Of a stretch of 64,000 bases of DNA, positions 17,797-26,824 are shown in pieces (within the stretch, counting starts at the first letter, position 1; each line of letters starts with the position of its first letter). Source of the DNA: Vibrio cortegadensis. GTDB taxonomy: Bacteria; Pseudomonadota; Gammaproteobacteria; Enterobacterales; Vibrionaceae. Location of the stretch: contig NZ_AP025473.1 of NCBI RefSeq assembly GCF_024347395.1, positions 1,240,001-1,304,000 of the forward strand, in the 5' to 3' direction. The translations under genes and the position numbers were made by a program. The notes below the pieces were generated by a model. The model had not been told where the DNA came from. It saw nothing but the letters and a program-made list of their open reading frames with translations, and made no database searches.

Positions 17797-18783
17797 ATGA
17801 ATAACGATTGTATTTTATCGGTAAGAAATCTGGAAACGACGTTCACAACCGATGACGGAGAAGTAAAAGTACTCGATGGTATTTCCTTTGATATAACCAG
17901 AGGAAAAACCATTGGTATTGTCGGCGAATCGGGTTGCGGAAAGAGCGTGACGGCGGCATCGATCATGGGACTTCTGCCTCACCCTTACGGAAAAGTCACA
18001 TCTGGTCAAATTGAGTACAAAGGTACTGACTTAGTCAAAATGTTACCAGAAGCTCTGTATAAAACCCGTGGCAATGAGATCTCAATGATCTTTCAAGACC
18101 CAATGACCGCATTAAATCCAGTACATACGATTGGCAAGCAACTGTGCGAAGCCTATGAACTTCACCGCCCTGACCTTTCAGCCTCTGAGCAAAAATCTGC
18201 CGCGATTGATATGCTGAAACGAGTTGGTATCCCAGCGGCTGAAGAGCGCATTAATGTTTATCCGCATGAACTATCTGGTGGGATGCGTCAACGAGTCATG
18301 ATAGCTATGGCCCTTGCCTGCGAGCCTGAAATACTGATTGCCGATGAACCGACAACCGCTCTCGATGTCACAGTCCAAGCTCAAATTCTTGACCTTATGG
18401 CAAAAATGCAAGAGCAGAGCAACATGGCGATCATCCTTATTACCCACGATATGGGCGTCGTAGCCGAAAGCTGTGATGAAGTTGTCGTCATGTATGCTGG
18501 GCATGTGGTGGAGAAGGCTGACGTATTCACTCTATTTGAATCACCGAAGCACCCCTATACACAAGGTCTCTTACAGTCCATCCCAAGAATAGACGGTACC
18601 CCAAAATCCATTTTAGGCACTATTCCAGGTTCAGTTCCGAGTTTAAATGATATGCCTTCTGGCTGTCGATTTAGAAACCGCTGCCAATACCAAACATCAC
18701 GTTGTGCTGAATCAGTGCCAACTCTCACACCAGTCAGTGACGAGCATGCTGTCAGCTGTTTTCTCATTTCGGAGGATAAATAG
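17797..18783 (+). CDS. oligopeptide ABC transporter ATPase (OppD type)
   Basis: 328 residues. Walker A is GESGCGKS (about 44-51), the signature LSGGMRQR, Walker B ILIADEPTTALD, and the C-terminal oligopeptide-transporter extension has the usual Cys cluster (CRFRNRCQYQTSRC). In E. coli the two ATPases of this system are fused as YejF; here they are two genes, with the stop of this one sharing a base with the GTG of the next. Powers peptide uptake. Confidence 0.93.
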   Translation: MNNDCILSVRNLETTFTTDDGEVKVLDGISFDITRGKTIGIVGESGCGKSVTAASIMGLLPHPYGKVTSGQIEYKGTDLVKMLPEALYKTRGNEISMIFQDPMTALNPVHTIGKQLCEAYELHRPDLSASEQKSAAIDMLKRVGIPAAEERINVYPHELSGGMRQRVMIAMALACEPEILIADEPTTALDVTVQAQILDLMAKMQEQSNMAIILITHDMGVVAESCDEVVVMYAGHVVEKADVFTLFESPKHPYTQGLLQSIPRIDGTPKSILGTIPGSVPSLNDMPSGCRFRNRCQYQTSRCAESVPTLTPVSDEHAVSCFLISEDK

Positions 18784-19763
18784 TGGCTAAAACTATTTTG
18801 GAAGTCTTGAATTTAAAGCAGCATTACGCGCTTCGAGGCGGGTTATTCACAAAAACTCAGTACGTATATGCGGTTGATGGTGTTTCTTTTGCTGTTAAAG
18901 CAGGAGAAACCCTTGGATTAGTTGGTGAATCTGGTTGTGGGAAAAGCTCTCTCGGCCGATCTTTACTTAAACTACACGAACCAACTTCTGGTCAAATAAT
19001 CTATCGCGGTCAGGATATAACACACTTCACTCAGAAACAGATGGTGTCACTTCGTAAAGAAATGCAGATCATTTTCCAGGACCCAATGGAAAGCTTAAAT
19101 AGCCGTCATACAGTGGGGAGTATTTTAGAGGAACCATTTGAAATACATAACATTGGTACCAAACAAGAACGGAAACAAAAAGTACGAGACCTATTGGTTA
19201 AAGTCGGGTTACCTGAATCCGCAGAGAGTCGCTACCCTCATGAGTTTTCAGGTGGTCAAAGGCAAAGGATCGGTATTGCAAGAGCCATCGCTCTCAATCC
19301 AAAATTAATTATTTGCGATGAAGCCGTATCTGCACTTGATGTTTCTGTTCAATCTCAAATTATTAACTTGTTATTAGAACTACAAAAAACCATGAATCTA
19401 GCGTTGGTATTCATCGCACATGATCTTTCTGTTGTTCGTCATATTTCAGATAATATTGCTGTGATGTACTTAGGAAAGGTGGTCGAAATGAGCGATACAC
19501 AATCACTCTTTGCTAACCCACAACACCCTTATACACGCGCTTTGATTTCAGCGATTCCACTTCCAGACCCGAAATTAAGGGGAAAGAGAGAGCTTTTAAA
19601 AGGCGATGTCCCCTCTCCGATCTCACCACCAGAAGGTTGCCACTTTGCGTCAAGATGCCGATTTTCAACACCTGAATGTCTGGAGCACTACCCTGATCTC
19701 AAAGTGAGATCTTCTAATCATAGTGTTGCTTGTCATTTGGAAGTCGAAAGAATAGCGATATAA
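18783..19763 (+). CDS. oligopeptide ABC transporter ATPase (OppF type)
   Basis: 326 residues, starting at GTG 18783 and overlapping the previous stop by one base. Walker A is GESGCGKS, signature FSGGQRQR, Walker B LIICDEAVSALD, and the C-terminal extension has CHFASRCRFSTPEC. This is the second nucleotide-binding subunit of the peptide importer. All motifs are intact in both ATPases, so the split relative to YejF is a gene arrangement, not damage. Confidence 0.93.
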   Translation: MAKTILEVLNLKQHYALRGGLFTKTQYVYAVDGVSFAVKAGETLGLVGESGCGKSSLGRSLLKLHEPTSGQIIYRGQDITHFTQKQMVSLRKEMQIIFQDPMESLNSRHTVGSILEEPFEIHNIGTKQERKQKVRDLLVKVGLPESAESRYPHEFSGGQRQRIGIARAIALNPKLIICDEAVSALDVSVQSQIINLLLELQKTMNLALVFIAHDLSVVRHISDNIAVMYLGKVVEMSDTQSLFANPQHPYTRALISAIPLPDPKLRGKRELLKGDVPSPISPPEGCHFASRCRFSTPECLEHYPDLKVRSSNHSVACHLEVERIAI

Positions 19764-19774
19764 CAGAAGAACAA

Positions 19775-19824
19775 CGCGTATACAGGGGAAGCCGCATGTT
19801 TGTTTTCTCTGTGTACGATGCGCG
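19775..19824. terminator. imperfect hairpin between convergent genes
   Basis: CGCGTATACAG (19775-19785) pairs imperfectly with CTGTGTACGATGCG (19809-19822). A run of A follows at 19832-19838. It could terminate either the importer operon or the convergent regulator gene. Confidence 0.35.
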
Positions 19825-19842
19825 AACTCTAAAAAAACGCAG

Positions 19843-20628
19843 TTAACCTTCTAATTTAGCTATCTCATCTTTGATCTGTTTTAGAAATGTATTTGGTAGT
19901 GGCTGAATGCCTTCTGAAAAGTTCAATGTTTCATGAGGGGCGACACACAACAATACATTGCGCATTTCACCATCTTGCTCTTCCTTCATATTCTCAGAAT
20001 GATACTTTAGTACTTCTTGAGTAAGAAGCTTGTTCAACGCTTCAATCTGAGGCTCTTTCAAATTCATCCGAGAAAAACCAACACGAACACAGTTAGGGCT
20101 TTCCAACGCCTGAGATTTTAGAATGGTTTTATACTTCGCACTCAATTTGGAGTCGTTAGAAAAGCGATAGTAAAATGGGCCATTTAATTGAATCTTATTT
20201 TCATCGGTTAGCTTCACCAAACCCAGCATTTCAAGTGCACGAGAGTAAGCATAGGTTGAAGCGACATCTAGCCCATGTTTCTCTTTCATATAATCATGGC
20301 TATCGCGATGCCTTATGTGTCTCAGCTCTCGATAAAAGTCATATAAGTGTGGGAATTTATAGAAAACTTCATCTTGCGTATGATTAAAAAAACTTTCGTT
20401 ATCATGCTGCAATTTAACGGCAATTTTCTGCAATTCATCAAGCGTAGTGTCCGTTTCACGACAGTAATCCAACAAGCGATCCAGAGTGATGTTTGGGCTG
20501 TATAAGTGACGTTTAAATGTTGAAAGTGGAACCCCAACGCGATCGGCAAGATCACGGTAAGTTCGCCCTTTCGCTTTAATCACACTTCTTAACGCCGCTA
20601 ATAAATACTCTGAATTTGCCGTCCGCAT
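19843..20628 (-). CDS. XRE-type transcriptional regulator with large effector domain
   Basis: 261 residues. The N-terminal helix-turn-helix (about 8-55) includes TYRDLADRVGVPLSTFKRHLY. The remaining two thirds are helical, ending in a charged region, and resemble the effector part of TIGR02147/DUF4423-type regulators, though this is only a visual impression. It is convergent with the peptide importer operon and may control it or the protease; no repeat of a shared site was found to support this. Confidence 0.7.
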   Translation of the reverse strand: MRTANSEYLLAALRSVIKAKGRTYRDLADRVGVPLSTFKRHLYSPNITLDRLLDYCRETDTTLDELQKIAVKLQHDNESFFNHTQDEVFYKFPHLYDFYRELRHIRHRDSHDYMKEKHGLDVASTYAYSRALEMLGLVKLTDENKIQLNGPFYYRFSNDSKLSAKYKTILKSQALESPNCVRVGFSRMNLKEPQIEALNKLLTQEVLKYHSENMKEEQDGEMRNVLLCVAPHETLNFSEGIQPLPNTFLKQIKDEIAKLEG

Positions 20629-21008
20629 CCTGCTGAACTCCTACGTCATTGTTCAATGAATCATAGTATTTGTATATAAGTTATAACTTTTAGCAACCTA
20701 TTTCTTATAAAATGCTGCCACTCGGCTATTAATTACTCGTATTCAACAGAAAGGAAGGTGGTAATGAAAGTTTACTAATCAATAAGTTATTTAACAGTTA
20801 ATATTACATAGTGTATGCAGTAACTCTTCAATCGGCCCCAAAGGTTTTAGTGTGGACCAGTCACATCCATTCACTTGCGGTATCTACAGCTGGATGCAAA
20901 GTAGAAATAAAGAGCCGCCAATGAAGGTGAGTCACACGGCTTAACTTTTCATGTGACTCAATTTATTCATTACTGGTTTATCAATAAGGCGTTAGACTCA
21001 ACCCATAT
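20629..21008. other. 380-bp gap with a strong ribosome site and tiny frame
   Basis: AAGGAAGGTGG precedes ATG at 20764, but the frame stops after four codons (MKVY). Further on, a frame of about 30 codons ends at 20943 (GTG near 20861, DQSHPFTCGIYSWMQSRN) and looks protein-like but lacks a ribosome site. A decayed gene is one explanation. A 9-bp inverted repeat (TGAGTCACA/TGTGACTCA, 20928-20960) could end hmp transcription, though it lacks a U tract. Confidence 0.3.
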
Positions 21009-22205
21009 TTACAAGTTTGCATGAGGCCCAAACACTTCATAATGTACTCGCTCACGTGGCACGTTTAATTCATCAAGCTGCTTAACAACAAAATCCATAA
21101 ATGGTACAGGGCCGCAGACATAGAAATCACCATTATCCAACGGCAATTCACTCGTAATCGAGTCAAGATTCATCTCACCAAAATGTTGGTGACTCGCGGC
21201 TATTTTCTCATGACTACAGCGGTACCATGTCTTTTGATTCCAACCATTGATTGAAATCAGATCATTCACTTCTTCGATAAAGGAATGCTGTTCTTGAGTC
21301 TCACAAGCATGTAAATATGTCACTTGTTTATCTTCAACGCCAGATAAGCTCTGTAGCATGGCCTGCATTGGCGTCACGCCTACACCAGCAGAAATCAAAA
21401 CGACTGGTTTCTCACGTTCCACATAGTAAAAATCACCCGCTGGAGCATAAAGCTTTACACTATCTCCGACTTCAACGTTATCGTGTAAATGATTAGACAC
21501 TAATCCAACATTGTCAGTGTTAACACCTTCACGCTTAACTGAAATACGGTAGGTCTTTCCGTTCGGTTTTTGTGATAGTGAATATTGGCGTATTTCCTTG
21601 TAATGACCGTTTTCTGGCTTCACTTCAATACCAATATATTGACCAGGGTGAAAATCCAACACTGTGTTGTTATCTTTGGGCTCAAATACAAAACTGGTCA
21701 CGAGCTGTGATTCCATCGTTTTATCTTTCACAATAAACTCACGAGCAGCAGACCAACCGCCAATCGCTTGTTTGCGCTGAAGGTATAGCTCCCCTTCTCT
21801 ATCAATAAAGATTTGTGCCAAAAATAGGTATGCAGCTGTCCATGCCTCTTCGACTTCTTGCGTGAATGCCTCAGTCGCTAGCTCTCGCAATGTTTCAATT
21901 AAGTGATGGCCTACTATTTGATAGTGCTCAGGCTGAATATTGAAACTCGTGTGCTTTTGCGCGATTCTTTCTACCGCAGACGTTAATGCCGCTAGGTTAT
22001 CGATATTTTTTGCGTATGCCGCAATCGCTTCAAACAGAGCGACGCCTTGACGGCCTGTTTTTTGGTGAGTCATGTTAAAAATATCTTTCAACTCAGGGTT
22101 GTGAGAAAACATGCGCTGATAGAAATGTTGCGTTAATGCAGGTCCTGCGTTTTCAAGCAGTGGAATGGTACTCTTAATAATATTGATATGTTGTTCATTA
22201 AGCAT
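21009..22205 (-). CDS. hmp: flavohaemoprotein nitric oxide dioxygenase
   Basis: 398 residues from ATG 22205, chosen for the GGAG upstream and alignment with E. coli Hmp (MLxxQxIxxIKxTIPLLExxG). The globin domain is at 1-140 (TQHFYQRMF with the distal Tyr; proximal His in YQIVGHHLI). The FAD-binding domain is at about 150-260 (IRQYSLSQ) and the NAD-binding domain at 265-398 (VLISAGVGVTPMQAML, FYVCGP). It converts NO plus O2 to nitrate using NAD(P)H and protects against nitrosative stress. It is divergent from norR, whose protein probably activates or tunes it. Confidence 0.96.
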   Translation of the reverse strand: MLNEQHINIIKSTIPLLENAGPALTQHFYQRMFSHNPELKDIFNMTHQKTGRQGVALFEAIAAYAKNIDNLAALTSAVERIAQKHTSFNIQPEHYQIVGHHLIETLRELATEAFTQEVEEAWTAAYLFLAQIFIDREGELYLQRKQAIGGWSAAREFIVKDKTMESQLVTSFVFEPKDNNTVLDFHPGQYIGIEVKPENGHYKEIRQYSLSQKPNGKTYRISVKREGVNTDNVGLVSNHLHDNVEVGDSVKLYAPAGDFYYVEREKPVVLISAGVGVTPMQAMLQSLSGVEDKQVTYLHACETQEQHSFIEEVNDLISINGWNQKTWYRCSHEKIAASHQHFGEMNLDSITSELPLDNGDFYVCGPVPFMDFVVKQLDELNVPRERVHYEVFGPHANL

Positions 22206-22564
22206 GAAATGCTCCATCTTTGGGGTATATGGCTTCGCCACACCGAACTTCACCTGTTGAGCAAGTGAAAGTTAGAATTAAAACAAGCCCAAAACGGTTA
22301 CATTGTTCAATGTGAACTCGATTTGAGGCGGACTTTAGATTTAGTGTTAGTGAACACTTAACGGTGAATTTTCTTCACTCTGTTATTAACGAAGAATCAT
22401 TATCACTTCGTTATCCCCACATTGCATTTTCAGTGCCAATAACAAAAAACCTTTATCTACTTGTGTTTAGCCGCCAAATTAAAGAAAAACAAGTCAAGAT
22501 GACCGCTTTCATTTGAGTCGAAATGACACTACTATAGCAAAATGTCTTTTTGAGAATGATTAAC
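22206..22564. promoter_or_regulatory. hmp-norR divergent control region with NorR-type sites
   Basis: GTCAAGATGAC (22493-22503) and GTCGAAATGAC (22517-22527) both fit the GT-N7-AC NorR core and lie 24 bp apart, near norR. Other dyads are ACATTGTTCAATGT (22300-22313, perfect) and AGTGTT-AGTG-AACACT (22343-22358) on the hmp side. No convincing -24/-12 sigma-54 promoter for hmp was found by eye. Confidence 0.5.
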
Positions 22565-24148
22565 ATGCAAGATATTACAGCATCCACGCTGATGGAAATG
22601 ACCATAGGTTTAGCAAGCGGCTTAAATGATCAAGATAGGTTTAACAAGCTTATCGATGCTATACGTAAAACAATTCATTGTGACTGTGTTGCTCTCCTTT
22701 CATTACAAGGTGATTACCTCGTCCCATTGGCCATGCAGGGCCTCAGCAGAGACACATTGGGTCGCCACTTTGCCATCAGTGAACACCCTCGCTTTAATGA
22801 AATATGCGAATCAAAAACACCGATCATTTTTGATTCAGACAGCCCACTTCCCGATCCATTTGATGGTCTTCTTATTGATCATGACGGCGATCTTCCCATG
22901 CATGCGTGTATGGGACTGCCGCTTATCTTCAGTGATAAACTGCTGGGCGTTTTGACTCTCGATAGCCTCACTCCTGATGTTTTCAATGCTATCCCTGCGC
23001 GCAGTCTAGAAGTCCTTTCTGCCATTGCCGCTTCAACTGTAAAAATGGCCTTCACGTTCTCCCAGCTTGAAACACAAGCAAAGCAATCTCGCCAACTTCT
23101 AGAAGAGCTTAACGAAGAAGCGTGGGAAAGAGATGGCGGTGAAATGATTGGCCACAGTTCAAGTATGGTGGCGTTGAAAAATGATATCGAAGTCGTCGCG
23201 CCTTCCCATTTCAATATCTTGATCCATGGTGAAACGGGAGTCGGTAAAGAGCTTGTCGCAAGAACCCTTCATCACCAGTCACAAAGAAAACGCAAACCTC
23301 TGGTCTATGTAAACTGCGCAGCTTTGCCAGAAAATTTAGTAGAAAGTGAATTGTTCGGCCATGTCCGTGGCGCATTTACTGGGGCTGACAAAAATCGCCA
23401 AGGAAAGTTTGCATTAGCTGATGGCGGGACTCTTTTCCTCGATGAAATAGGTGAACTGCCCCTTGCTGCACAGAGCAAACTTCTGCGAGCATTGCAAAAT
23501 AACGAGATCCAACCGGTTGGCCAAGATAACATCCAAACGATTGATGTCCGTGTGCTTGCCGCCACCAATCGAGATCTCAAGAAAGAGGTCGAACAAGGCC
23601 GATTTAGAGCGGACTTATACCATCGCTTAAGTGTCTACCCTATTGCCATCCCCCCGCTTCGTGAGCGCGATGGTGATATTACCCTTTTAGCTGGTTTCTT
23701 TTTAGAGCAAGCGAGACGAAAACTTGGAATTGCGCAGATCAAATTTGGCCCCGCAGTACTGCCTCATCTTATGAGTTATTCATGGCCCGGAAACGTGCGT
23801 GAACTTGAACACGTCATAAACCGAGCGGCTTTAAAAGCTAAAGCAAGGCACTATAACAAGAAAGTAACGGTCATTAATGCCGATGATTGTGGTCACTTTG
23901 ATGAAGTCATGACCAAACCGACGCATGTTGATAGCTCACCCACTCAGCCGGAAGTAGACTTATCACAAGGATTGAGAGAGGTGACAGATGAGTTTCAGCG
24001 TCACATTATCATCGCTGCTTTAGAGCAAGCCAATTACAACTGGGCACAGGCAGCAAGACAATTACAAACCGATCGAGCCAACCTCACCCGACTCGCAAAA
24101 CGTTTGGGGCTTAACCTATCTAAAACGCACAAGATAGAACGTTTATAG
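22565..24148 (+). CDS. norR: NO-responsive sigma-54 activator NorR
   Basis: About 527 residues from ATG 22565; ATG 22556 and TTG 22550 are alternatives with no better ribosome site. The N-terminal GAF domain (about 5-170) would hold the non-haem iron that senses NO. The AAA+ domain has Walker A GETGVGKE, the sigma-54 contact GAFTGA and Walker B GTLFLDEIGEL. A Fis-type helix-turn-helix ends the protein (NWAQAARQLQTDRANLTRLAKRLG). Similarity to E. coli NorR runs the full length. It is divergent from hmp. A glutaredoxin-like gene follows. Confidence 0.94.
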   Translation: MQDITASTLMEMTIGLASGLNDQDRFNKLIDAIRKTIHCDCVALLSLQGDYLVPLAMQGLSRDTLGRHFAISEHPRFNEICESKTPIIFDSDSPLPDPFDGLLIDHDGDLPMHACMGLPLIFSDKLLGVLTLDSLTPDVFNAIPARSLEVLSAIAASTVKMAFTFSQLETQAKQSRQLLEELNEEAWERDGGEMIGHSSSMVALKNDIEVVAPSHFNILIHGETGVGKELVARTLHHQSQRKRKPLVYVNCAALPENLVESELFGHVRGAFTGADKNRQGKFALADGGTLFLDEIGELPLAAQSKLLRALQNNEIQPVGQDNIQTIDVRVLAATNRDLKKEVEQGRFRADLYHRLSVYPIAIPPLRERDGDITLLAGFFLEQARRKLGIAQIKFGPAVLPHLMSYSWPGNVRELEHVINRAALKAKARHYNKKVTVINADDCGHFDEVMTKPTHVDSSPTQPEVDLSQGLREVTDEFQRHIIIAALEQANYNWAQAARQLQTDRANLTRLAKRLGLNLSKTHKIERL

Positions 24149-24252
24149 ATCATGATGCTGAAACATATATAAATAGTTTTGTTGATAAAGTAAGACTGGT
24201 ACAATGTTGCCAAATTGTATGCAATATGTATTTAAACTAGGTAAAGGTAATT

Positions 24253-24612
24253 ATGAAGTTTATCCGTTGGTTTCTAGGCAGAATTATTCTGGTACTCAAT
24301 TTAGTTTTCACACCAAAAGGAATGAAGCGAGATCCAGAAGCTCAAAAACAACTTGATGCCAAAGCTCAAGGGTTATCACTGTACCAATTTGAAGCTTGCC
24401 CTTTTTGTGTAAAAGTTCGTCGTGCAATGAAACGCCAATCTATCAATATTGACCTTCGTGATGCAAAGAATGATGATGCACATAAGCAAGCGTTGTTAGA
24501 GGGTGGTGGCCGCGTGAAAGTGCCTTGTCTTCGTATTGAAAGTAATGGTGAAACTCAATGGATGTATGAATCTTCAGACATCATTGCTTACCTTGAGAAA
24601 GAGTTTGCTTAA
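24253..24612 (+). CDS. membrane-anchored glutaredoxin-like protein
   Basis: 119 residues. A hydrophobic N-terminal segment (about 3-21) could anchor it. A glutaredoxin/GST-N thioredoxin fold follows, with active-site CPFC (FEACPFCVKVRRAM), the cis-proline in VKVPCLRI and MYESSDIIAYL. It probably reduces disulphides or glutathionylated proteins on the cytoplasmic side. GTAAAGG lies upstream of the ATG. Ends in a strong terminator, so it is probably transcribed alone. Confidence 0.85.
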   Translation: MKFIRWFLGRIILVLNLVFTPKGMKRDPEAQKQLDAKAQGLSLYQFEACPFCVKVRRAMKRQSINIDLRDAKNDDAHKQALLEGGGRVKVPCLRIESNGETQWMYESSDIIAYLEKEFA

Positions 24613-24677
24613 GTCGTAGAGTTCGTGCATCGGCAGACAGTAAAGCATTCAATCGAAACACTCATTAACCACTCAGT

Positions 24678-24711
24678 AAAAAGCCCCTAGACTGACGTTT
24701 AGGGGCTTTTT
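24678..24711 (+). terminator. terminator after the glutaredoxin gene
   Basis: AAAAAGCCCCTAGAC pairs with GTTTAGGGGCTTTTT around a TGAC loop, a 15-bp stem with one wobble and a T run. Confidence 0.92.
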
Positions 24712-24765
24712 GAATTCTTTGGCTTTTTTGGATATTTTTTAGGAAGGAATAGTGGATCAGCATTA

Positions 24766-25371
24766 CTAATTCGCAACGATCAGCATCAATTCAACTCTTC
24801 GATTACACGCTTTGCCCACTTTAGATTGGTTTGAGCACGCTGGTACATATTCACCATAGCCACGGGTGTAAATTGAATTCATGGCGACTTTTTGCTTCAT
24901 CAAAGACAGCTTCACCTGCTTAGCTCGCGACTCTGAAAGCCCATCGTTTAATCTATTGCTCCCAGTATTGTCAGCATGTCCATCAATAACAATATCAATT
25001 CCTGGTTGACGTGCTAAATAGCTTCCCAACTCATTTAGCCACTGCTCTGAGTAACTTGAAACCGTTGCAGAGCCCGATTCAAACTGAATACGGTTTTTTA
25101 GTCGAACCATCACGTAGTTACCAGGAAGGACTTCGTAATCAATACCACGAGTCGCTAAGAAGCTCTCTAATGAACTGTAGGCAGATGGACGCTGTTGACC
25201 TTGTGGGCCACCTACTGTGTGTTTCTTTTTCGTAGGCGAAACCACTCCCCGATCAGGGTATAGCAACTCTCCATCGTGTTGAGGCGCAGCATCCAGTAAT
25301 CCGCCATACATGGTTGGCATGCTACTGCATCCTGATAAGAGAATACCTAAAAAGACAGCTATGTATTTCAT
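24766..25371 (-). CDS. OmpA-family lipoprotein
   Basis: 201 residues from ATG 25371, which gives a clean lipoprotein signal (ILLSGC, lipid Cys15). Residues about 85-200 form an OmpA C-terminal peptidoglycan-binding domain: RIQFESGSATV, IDIVIDGHADNTGSN, NDGLSESRAKQVK, TRGYGEYVPACSN and NRRVEL. It should tether the outer membrane to peptidoglycan, as Pal or the MotY/VlpA-like proteins do. Two Cys near the end (ACSNQSKVGKAC) probably form a disulphide. It stands alone. Confidence 0.88.
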   Translation of the reverse strand: MKYIAVFLGILLSGCSSMPTMYGGLLDAAPQHDGELLYPDRGVVSPTKKKHTVGGPQGQQRPSAYSSLESFLATRGIDYEVLPGNYVMVRLKNRIQFESGSATVSSYSEQWLNELGSYLARQPGIDIVIDGHADNTGSNRLNDGLSESRAKQVKLSLMKQKVAMNSIYTRGYGEYVPACSNQSKVGKACNRRVELMLIVAN

Positions 25372-25610
25372 AATGCACCACATTCCAATTCAGCTCTATG
25401 AATGACTTATTTATATATCGACCACAGCGGTAAAACTTTAAGCATTTTTTTGCTACTTAGTTCGTTTTTATCACGTTTCTAAACCGATCGAATCAAACGT
25501 TCTTAGATGACAAAATAGGCCGTCATTTGCAACAAGTTACAAAAAAACCAGTATCGATCTAATGACTTAGTAGGTAAAATCCAAGCATCATATTTTTTAA
25601 AAAGAATCCT

Positions 25611-26237
25611 ATGTTTAAATTAATCTCAAGATTGTCAGCACTTGTTCTTGCTAGCTTATTATTACTTGGCTGCTCAGAAAACAGTGTCCCTCAAGAAGGT
25701 TCTCAATTTCAAAGACTTCCAAATGATGTTAGCAGCTATGATGTCGCCCCTTTAACTGAAGTATTCTCCCTTTCCTGCGGACACTGCCGTAAAATGGAAA
25801 ACTTTATACCTCAGATAGAATCTTTGACTTCTCAAAAAGTTGATAAGCTACATGTTACTTTTAATGAGAATGCTCAAATTGCAGCAATGATCTACTACAC
25901 CGCCGTTATGCAGTTAGACACCACACCTGATCACGCATTTATGGATGAACTCTTTGCAGCCGTACAAATGGGTGAAGGTTCGACAAATACAGAGCGTCAA
26001 GCCGCTATTGAAAATGCCTTCAAAACTCGTGATCTTGTAAGCCCTTACCAACTAAATAAAGAGCAACAGGCCACGCTATTTACTTACTTAGAAAAAGCTC
26101 AACACGTATCGGTTGCTGGCGAAATCAATTCTGTACCAACTTTTATTGTTAAAGGAAAGTACCAAGTATTGACCGCTGGACATGACAACATTGAAGCTAT
26201 CTCTCACACCATCTCTTACCTTCTGACTCAACCATAA
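25611..26237 (+). CDS. DsbA-like thiol-disulphide lipoprotein
   Basis: 208 residues. Lipobox LLGC with Cys21; thioredoxin fold with an inserted helical domain; active site CGHC at 56-59 in SLSCGHCRKME; cis-proline in SVPTFIV. The order matches periplasmic DsbA-type oxidases, but membrane tethering by lipid is a departure from soluble DsbA. It probably oxidises or shuffles cysteines of envelope proteins. It is followed 17 bp later by an FKBP-type prolyl isomerase, so the pair looks like a periplasmic folding operon. Confidence 0.85.
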   Translation: MFKLISRLSALVLASLLLLGCSENSVPQEGSQFQRLPNDVSSYDVAPLTEVFSLSCGHCRKMENFIPQIESLTSQKVDKLHVTFNENAQIAAMIYYTAVMQLDTTPDHAFMDELFAAVQMGEGSTNTERQAAIENAFKTRDLVSPYQLNKEQQATLFTYLEKAQHVSVAGEINSVPTFIVKGKYQVLTAGHDNIEAISHTISYLLTQP

Positions 26238-26254
26238 TAGTTAAGGACATCATT

Positions 26255-26728
26255 ATGACTAAGTTTGTATTCCCAATTATCATTTTCCTACTTGCTGGAT
26301 TCTTTATTTATCGCACATGGAATAATCACAAAGCTGCTGATATCAACTTTCAAATTGGCCAAGATTTCTTGGTAGAAAATGGAAAGAAAGAAGGGGTAAT
26401 CACAACGGAAAGTGGCCTGCAATACCAAGTGTTACAAGAAGGTACTGGAACTGAGCACCCAACAGCTAAAAGCCGCGTGAAAGTGCATTATCATGGCACC
26501 CTAATGGATGGTACTGTCTTTGATAGCTCTGTAGAACGAAATGAGCCAATCGCATTTGGTCTTAATCAAGTCATTAAAGGCTGGACAGAGGGTGTGCAGT
26601 ATATGGTTGAAGGTGAAAAGATTCGCCTGTTTGTACCAAGCACCTTAGGCTACGGAAAAAGTGGTTCTGGCCCAATTCCGCCAGCAACGGTACTTATCTT
26701 CGATATTGAACTGCTTGAGATTCAATAA
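26255..26728 (+). CDS. membrane-anchored FKBP-type peptidyl-prolyl isomerase
   Basis: 157 residues. A single N-terminal membrane helix (about 4-20) is followed by a linker and a full FKBP domain (about 48-157): ESGLQYQVLQEGTG, VKVHYHGTLMDGTVFDSS, GWTEGVQYMVEGEKIRLFVP, LGYG and IPPATVLIFDIELLEI. It catalyses proline cis-trans isomerisation during folding on the periplasmic face. It is in an operon with the DsbA-like lipoprotein and ends with a perfect terminator. Confidence 0.92.
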   Translation: MTKFVFPIIIFLLAGFFIYRTWNNHKAADINFQIGQDFLVENGKKEGVITTESGLQYQVLQEGTGTEHPTAKSRVKVHYHGTLMDGTVFDSSVERNEPIAFGLNQVIKGWTEGVQYMVEGEKIRLFVPSTLGYGKSGSGPIPPATVLIFDIELLEIQ

Positions 26729-26755
26729 TCAGCACGAGCTTAGTTCCATAGCAAA

Positions 26756-26788
26756 ATACAAATGGCCCTAATTCAGGGCCATTTGTAT
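26756..26788 (+). terminator. terminator after the FKBP gene
   Basis: ATACAAATGGCCCT (26756-26769) and its exact complement (26775-26788) form a 14-bp stem with loop AATTC. The T tract is partly inside the stem. Confidence 0.8.
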
Positions 26789-26824
26789 ATTTAATAAGCT
26801 CTATTGTGCCTGACGTTGATCGAA

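Noticed and set aside
17797..19763. Frameshifted yejF
   Set aside because: Both ATPases have full sets of motifs, their own starts and family-typical C-terminal extensions.
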